Assembly: GCA_037133475.1 (NCBI GenBank)
Contig: JBAXOB010000077.1
Span: 1 to 8,936 of the forward strand
Reading direction: 5' to 3'
DNA: 8,936 nt
Source of the DNA: CAIVAT01 sp037133475
GTDB taxonomy: Bacteria > Bacteroidota > Bacteroidia > Bacteroidales > FEN-979
Positions 6,168 to 8,936 of the stretch are shown piece by piece. The notes beneath the pieces were generated by a model that saw nothing but the letters and a program-made list of their open reading frames with translations, ran no database searches and had not been told where the DNA came from. How positions within the stretch are numbered: position 1 is the stretch's first letter; the number at the start of each line of letters is the position of its first letter. The translations under genes were made by a program, and so were the position numbers.

Positions 6168-8516
6168 ATGAAAAAGTTTTATCTGTTATTCATGCTCATC
6201 GTTGTGGGCATGAATTTTTCATTTGCACAGAACCAGGGCCTTAAACCAGAGGTTGCCTATCCTGTGTATTTTGACATCTCCCCACCCCTCAGGGACATGA
6301 TTAAAGTCGCCCCTGGCAAGGTTGATAACTCCTGGAAAGATGGCATCGTCAAAAATAAGTTCAATATCTTCAAGGATGAAGATAATTCGACAACCATTCC
6401 AAACAACATATATTCAAAGGTACAGAATTATTTCGGCATGATGTCCACCGACACGACCATCCAGAATTTTGACGGTGTGAACAATGTCAGTGGTTACAAT
6501 CCCCCCGATACCCACGGCGATGTGGGTAAAAGTTTTTATTTCCAGGTAGTTAACTGTTCATATGCTGTTTATAACAAATCAGGTGTGAAGGTTCTTGGCC
6601 CCTTTGCCAGCAGCACCGTTTGGAACGGCATGCCCAACAACTCCAACGACGGCGATGCCGTTATTTTGTATGATGAAATTGCCGACCGCTGGATTTTCAC
6701 CCAGTTTTCACTGCCCAGCGCAGGGAACTTCCAGATGATCGCCGTTTCGCAAACCAACGACCCTACGGGATCGTGGTACCGTTACCAGTATTCTTTCACC
6801 GCCATGCCCGACTACCCCAAATTCGGTATCTGGCCTGATGGTTATTACATGAGCAGCAACCGTTTTGCCAATGGCTCCTCCTATTCGGGAACAGGCGCCG
6901 ATGCCTACGACCGTACCGCCATGCTTTCGGGCAGTCCAACAGCAGCAAGGGTTTCTTTTACCCTCCCATCATCCAACGAAGCCTTTACAGCCATTCCGGC
7001 CGATTGCGACGGTCCGTTTCCCCCGCTGGGAACCCCTGAATATTTCGTCTATATCCGCACCAGCGGTTCACAGCATCTGGGGATCAATGAATTTCATACC
7101 GACTGGGTAACCCCGGCAAACTCAACATACGGTAACAACCTTGCAGTTCCTGTAGCCTCCTTCAACTCATCGCTTTCAAGCGGAATCCCCCAGAAGGGAA
7201 CCTCGGCCAAGGCGCCTGCCATCACCGACCGCCTGATGTACCGTGTGCAATACAGAACCTTCGCCGACCACAATTCCATCGTGACGAACCACGTGGTAAA
7301 CGCAGGCTCTGGCGTTGCCGGCTGCCGCTGGTATGAGTTGCGTAATTCAGCAACCGATCCCTGGTCGATCTATCAGCAGTCGACCTATGCACCTGCCGAC
7401 AACAATTCCCGCTGGATGGGCAGTATCGCCATGGATTCCCTGGGAAATATCGCCCTTGGATTCTCAATCTCCAGCGCCAATATGTACCCCTCCATCCGTT
7501 ACACGGGCCGCATGGTCTGCGATACGCTGGGCGTGATGACCATCGCCGAAAAGGGAATCATGAACGGAGGCGGAGCACAAACCGCTACCGGTAATATGAG
7601 CCGCTGGGGCGATTACAGCGCCATGAGCGCCGATCCTTCAGAGCATAGGAAATTCTGGTACACCCAGGAATATTATTCTTCTACCTCCAGCAGCAACTGG
7701 AGAACGAGGATCGCCTCCTTCTCTTTCTTCTCTGCATCCGCTTTTGCTTCTCCCACGCAGGTTTGCGCCGGTGATTCAGCCCAGCTGAACGTCCTGGCCA
7801 ACTGCGGAGCCCCTGGTAACTATACCTACCAGTGGAGTTCAATCCCTGCCGGGTTCACCTCCACGGCCCAAACGCCGAAAGTTGCCCCGGTTGTTCCCAC
7901 GAAATATGTTGTCAGCGTTAGTGATGGCAACAACACCCACATCGATACTGTCATGGTTGACGTGATGCCCCAGCCAATCGTTTCCGCCGGCGCCGACACC
8001 ACGGTATGCTGGTACCTGACCTCCATCCACGTATCGGGAACGGCTGTGAATGTTAACTCAATCAACTGGACCACCTCGGGAACCGGTACTTTTGATAACT
8101 CACAGACCTTCTCAACCAACTACCACCCAACCCTTGCCGACAAACTTTCAGGATCTGTCAACCTCGGATTCGTGGGAACCCCGACACCACCCTGTACCAA
8201 AAATATTACCAGCACCAAACATGTGATTTTCGACGTTTGTACCGGTATGGCCAACAACAGCAACAATACACCGGCCATGGTAATCCAGCCTAACCCTGCT
8301 CACGGAAATGTCTCGATCGGCGTTAGCGGCATCAACGGACTGTGTAACCTCACCATTACCTCTATGGAAGGTAAAAACCTGTTTACCGACAGCTTCGAAG
8401 CCGCCACCACCCAGGTAATCAGAACATTTGACATCTCTGCCTATCCCAGGGGGATCTATTTTGTTCAGTTACGCACCGGTAGCAAGGTGATCACGGAAAA
8501 AATGATCGTTCAGTAA
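6168..8516 (+). CDS. Secreted T9SS type A sorting domain-containing protein
   Basis: A 782-residue exported protein. Residues 1-20 are a classical signal peptide, with Lys2-Lys3, a hydrophobic core and likely cleavage after SFA. Residues about 95-520 form a large, probably beta-rich domain containing PPDTHGDVG, NDGDAVILYDEIADRWIFTQF and DPTGSWYRYQY. This pattern recurs in uncharacterised secreted bacterial proteins and has no known activity. Residues about 525-690 contain PKD/Ig-like material (YTYQWSSIPAGF, TKYVVSVSDGNN), typical of spacer domains. The last 80 residues are the T9SS C-terminal sorting domain, starting VIQPNPAHGNVSI and ending GIYFVQLRTGSKVITEKMIVQ. That domain directs transit through the type IX translocon and surface attachment or release. 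Its own promoter and an 18-bp terminator suggest monocistronic expression. The sorting call is firm; molecular function is unknown. The codon mix is less GC-rich than that of the ABC-F genes. Confidence 0.93.
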   Translation: MKKFYLLFMLIVVGMNFSFAQNQGLKPEVAYPVYFDISPPLRDMIKVAPGKVDNSWKDGIVKNKFNIFKDEDNSTTIPNNIYSKVQNYFGMMSTDTTIQNFDGVNNVSGYNPPDTHGDVGKSFYFQVVNCSYAVYNKSGVKVLGPFASSTVWNGMPNNSNDGDAVILYDEIADRWIFTQFSLPSAGNFQMIAVSQTNDPTGSWYRYQYSFTAMPDYPKFGIWPDGYYMSSNRFANGSSYSGTGADAYDRTAMLSGSPTAARVSFTLPSSNEAFTAIPADCDGPFPPLGTPEYFVYIRTSGSQHLGINEFHTDWVTPANSTYGNNLAVPVASFNSSLSSGIPQKGTSAKAPAITDRLMYRVQYRTFADHNSIVTNHVVNAGSGVAGCRWYELRNSATDPWSIYQQSTYAPADNNSRWMGSIAMDSLGNIALGFSISSANMYPSIRYTGRMVCDTLGVMTIAEKGIMNGGGAQTATGNMSRWGDYSAMSADPSEHRKFWYTQEYYSSTSSSNWRTRIASFSFFSASAFASPTQVCAGDSAQLNVLANCGAPGNYTYQWSSIPAGFTSTAQTPKVAPVVPTKYVVSVSDGNNTHIDTVMVDVMPQPIVSAGADTTVCWYLTSIHVSGTAVNVNSINWTTSGTGTFDNSQTFSTNYHPTLADKLSGSVNLGFVGTPTPPCTKNITSTKHVIFDVCTGMANNSNNTPAMVIQPNPAHGNVSIGVSGINGLCNLTITSMEGKNLFTDSFEAATTQVIRTFDISAYPRGIYFVQLRTGSKVITEKMIVQ

Positions 8517-8525
8517 TTTTATCAT

Positions 8526-8567
8526 AAAACAAATTCATTGTTATTTGATTAACAATGAATTTGTTTT
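8526..8567. terminator. Strong, probably bidirectional terminator hairpin
   Basis: An 18-bp perfect inverted repeat (8526-8543 paired with 8550-8567) encloses the 6-base loop TTTGAT. It starts 9 bp after the T9SS cargo stop codon. The arm outer ends are A-rich and T-rich, so either strand gives a hairpin followed by U residues. The stem is AT-rich, unlike the GC-rich textbook form. Confidence 0.8.
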
Positions 8568-8577
8568 TGTATCTTTG
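8544..8577 (+). promoter_or_regulatory. Promoter driving the FMN riboswitch transcript
   Basis: A -7 box TATCTTTG at 8570-8577 matches TAnnTTTG exactly. A TTTG at 8544-8547, with a 22-bp spacer, is a candidate -33 element and lies in the loop of the preceding terminator hairpin. A start a few bases after 8577 would place about 40 nt of leader before the riboswitch. Confidence 0.65.
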
Positions 8578-8623
8578 CAATCGCAAACGATTCAGAGAAA
8601 CAGTTCATTTACATATAATCTGG

Positions 8624-8774
8624 TTCTTCAGGGCAGGGTGAAATTCCCGACCGGCGGTATAGTCCGCGACTTCCCGGTTGTCCGCAGCAAGAGTAAGCCT
8701 CCTGCCTGCCTCAATCCCGGGAACTGAGCCGTTGAAATTACGGCGCCGACAGTAAAGTCTGGATGGAAGAAGAA
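8624..8774 (+). ncRNA. FMN riboswitch (RFN element)
   Basis: The canonical conserved blocks are present in order. The 5' half has CAGGGCAGGGTGAAATTCCC followed by GACCGGCGGTA and GTCCGCGAC. The 3' half has GCCGACAGTAAAGTCTGGAT followed by GGAAGAAG. The outer P1 helix can form between TTCTTC (8624-8629) and GAAGAA near 8766-8774. The variable arm is a 7-bp stem, TTCCCGG (8671-8677) with CCGGGAA (8717-8723), enclosing 39 nt. The element binds flavin mononucleotide and lowers expression of the downstream gene, usually a riboflavin synthesis (ribB/ribBA, ribD) or transport gene. That gene is beyond the right edge. Confidence 0.96.
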
Positions 8775-8814
8775 TCGTATTTAATCTGACCATTTATCAC
8801 GTTAAATAGGATTG

Positions 8815-8849
8815 AGCCCTGTTGCATTTGTGTGACGGGGCTTTTTTTT
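8815..8849 (+). terminator. Riboswitch-linked intrinsic terminator
   Basis: A 12-bp hairpin, 8815-8826 paired with 8831-8842 and including three G-U pairs, has the loop TTTG. It runs directly into eight T residues (8842-8849). Lying 41 bases after the riboswitch's outer helix, it fits transcriptional attenuation by FMN. An alternative 7-bp hairpin (TATTTAA 8778-8784 with TTAAATA 8802-8808) lies between the aptamer and this terminator. Confidence 0.88.
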
Positions 8850-8936
8850 GGAATGCAGGAATGCAGGAATGCGGGAATGCGGGAATGCGGGAATGCAGGA
8901 ATGCGGGAATGCAGGAATGCGGGAATGCAGGAATGC
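8850..8936. repeat. 8-bp tandem array GGAATGC[A/G], cut by window end
   Basis: Ten full 8-bp units and seven bases of an eleventh follow the terminator T-tract without a gap. All are identical except the last base, which is A or G in the order A A G G G A G A G A. The array continues past the window edge, so its full length is unknown. It lies between the attenuator and the presumed riboflavin gene. Confidence 0.95.

Noticed and set aside
8545..8727. 60-codon plus-strand frame
   Set aside because: It runs through the terminator, promoter and FMN aptamer, whose conserved RNA blocks explain the sequence.

Overview
The window looks like chromosome of an anaerobic member of the Bacteroidota, probably Bacteroidales-like. 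Four things point there. The large secreted protein ends in a type IX secretion (T9SS) sorting domain, which is restricted to this phylum. Several genes are preceded by the Bacteroidota -7 promoter box TAnnTTTG. The two ABC-F proteins have Bacteroidales-type sequences. The [FeFe]-hydrogenase maturase HydF implies hydrogen metabolism without oxygen. No genus can be named from the sequence.

Layout. At 1-1245 is the C-terminal three quarters of a YkpA/YbiT-type ABC-F ATPase. At 1246-1825 is a non-coding stretch holding a long 7-bp-period repeat array and two REP-like hairpins. At 1826-3469 is a second, complete ABC-F protein of a different subfamily (FSGGW signature). At 3613-3960 is a small VOC/glyoxalase-fold protein, and at 4060-5289 is hydF, with a second heptamer array between them. 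At 5354-6058, on the minus strand and convergent with hydF, is a short-chain dehydrogenase; a third heptamer array sits between the two 3' ends. A 109-bp divergent promoter region leads into a 782-residue T9SS cargo protein at 6168-8516. The last 420 bp are regulatory: an 18-bp terminator hairpin, a promoter overlapping it, a canonical FMN (RFN) riboswitch with its own intrinsic terminator, and an 8-bp-period array that runs off the window. The riboswitch-controlled gene lies beyond the right edge and is probably a riboflavin synthesis or transport gene.

How the genes relate. I see no single pathway. The two ABC-F proteins are probably translation factors acting at the ribosome. HydF assembles the hydrogenase cofactor, but its partners HydE and HydG are absent here. 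The VOC protein and the dehydrogenase are generic metabolic enzymes without an assigned substrate. No defence system, CRISPR array, integrase, transposase or tRNA was seen.

Most unusual signals. (1) Short tandem arrays of period 7, 7, 7 and 8 bp occur in four separate intergenic spaces. The longest keeps strict 7-bp phase for about 300 bp, shows an 84-bp higher-order period, and decays from left to right. (2) All visible sequence losses in the first ABC-F protein fall on one of its two composite ATP sites. (3) HydF has Gln in place of His in its HCxxC cluster motif. (4) A terminator, promoter, riboswitch and terminator are compactly stacked, with a possible antiterminator pairing. I do not see convincing evidence for a wholly new multi-gene system.
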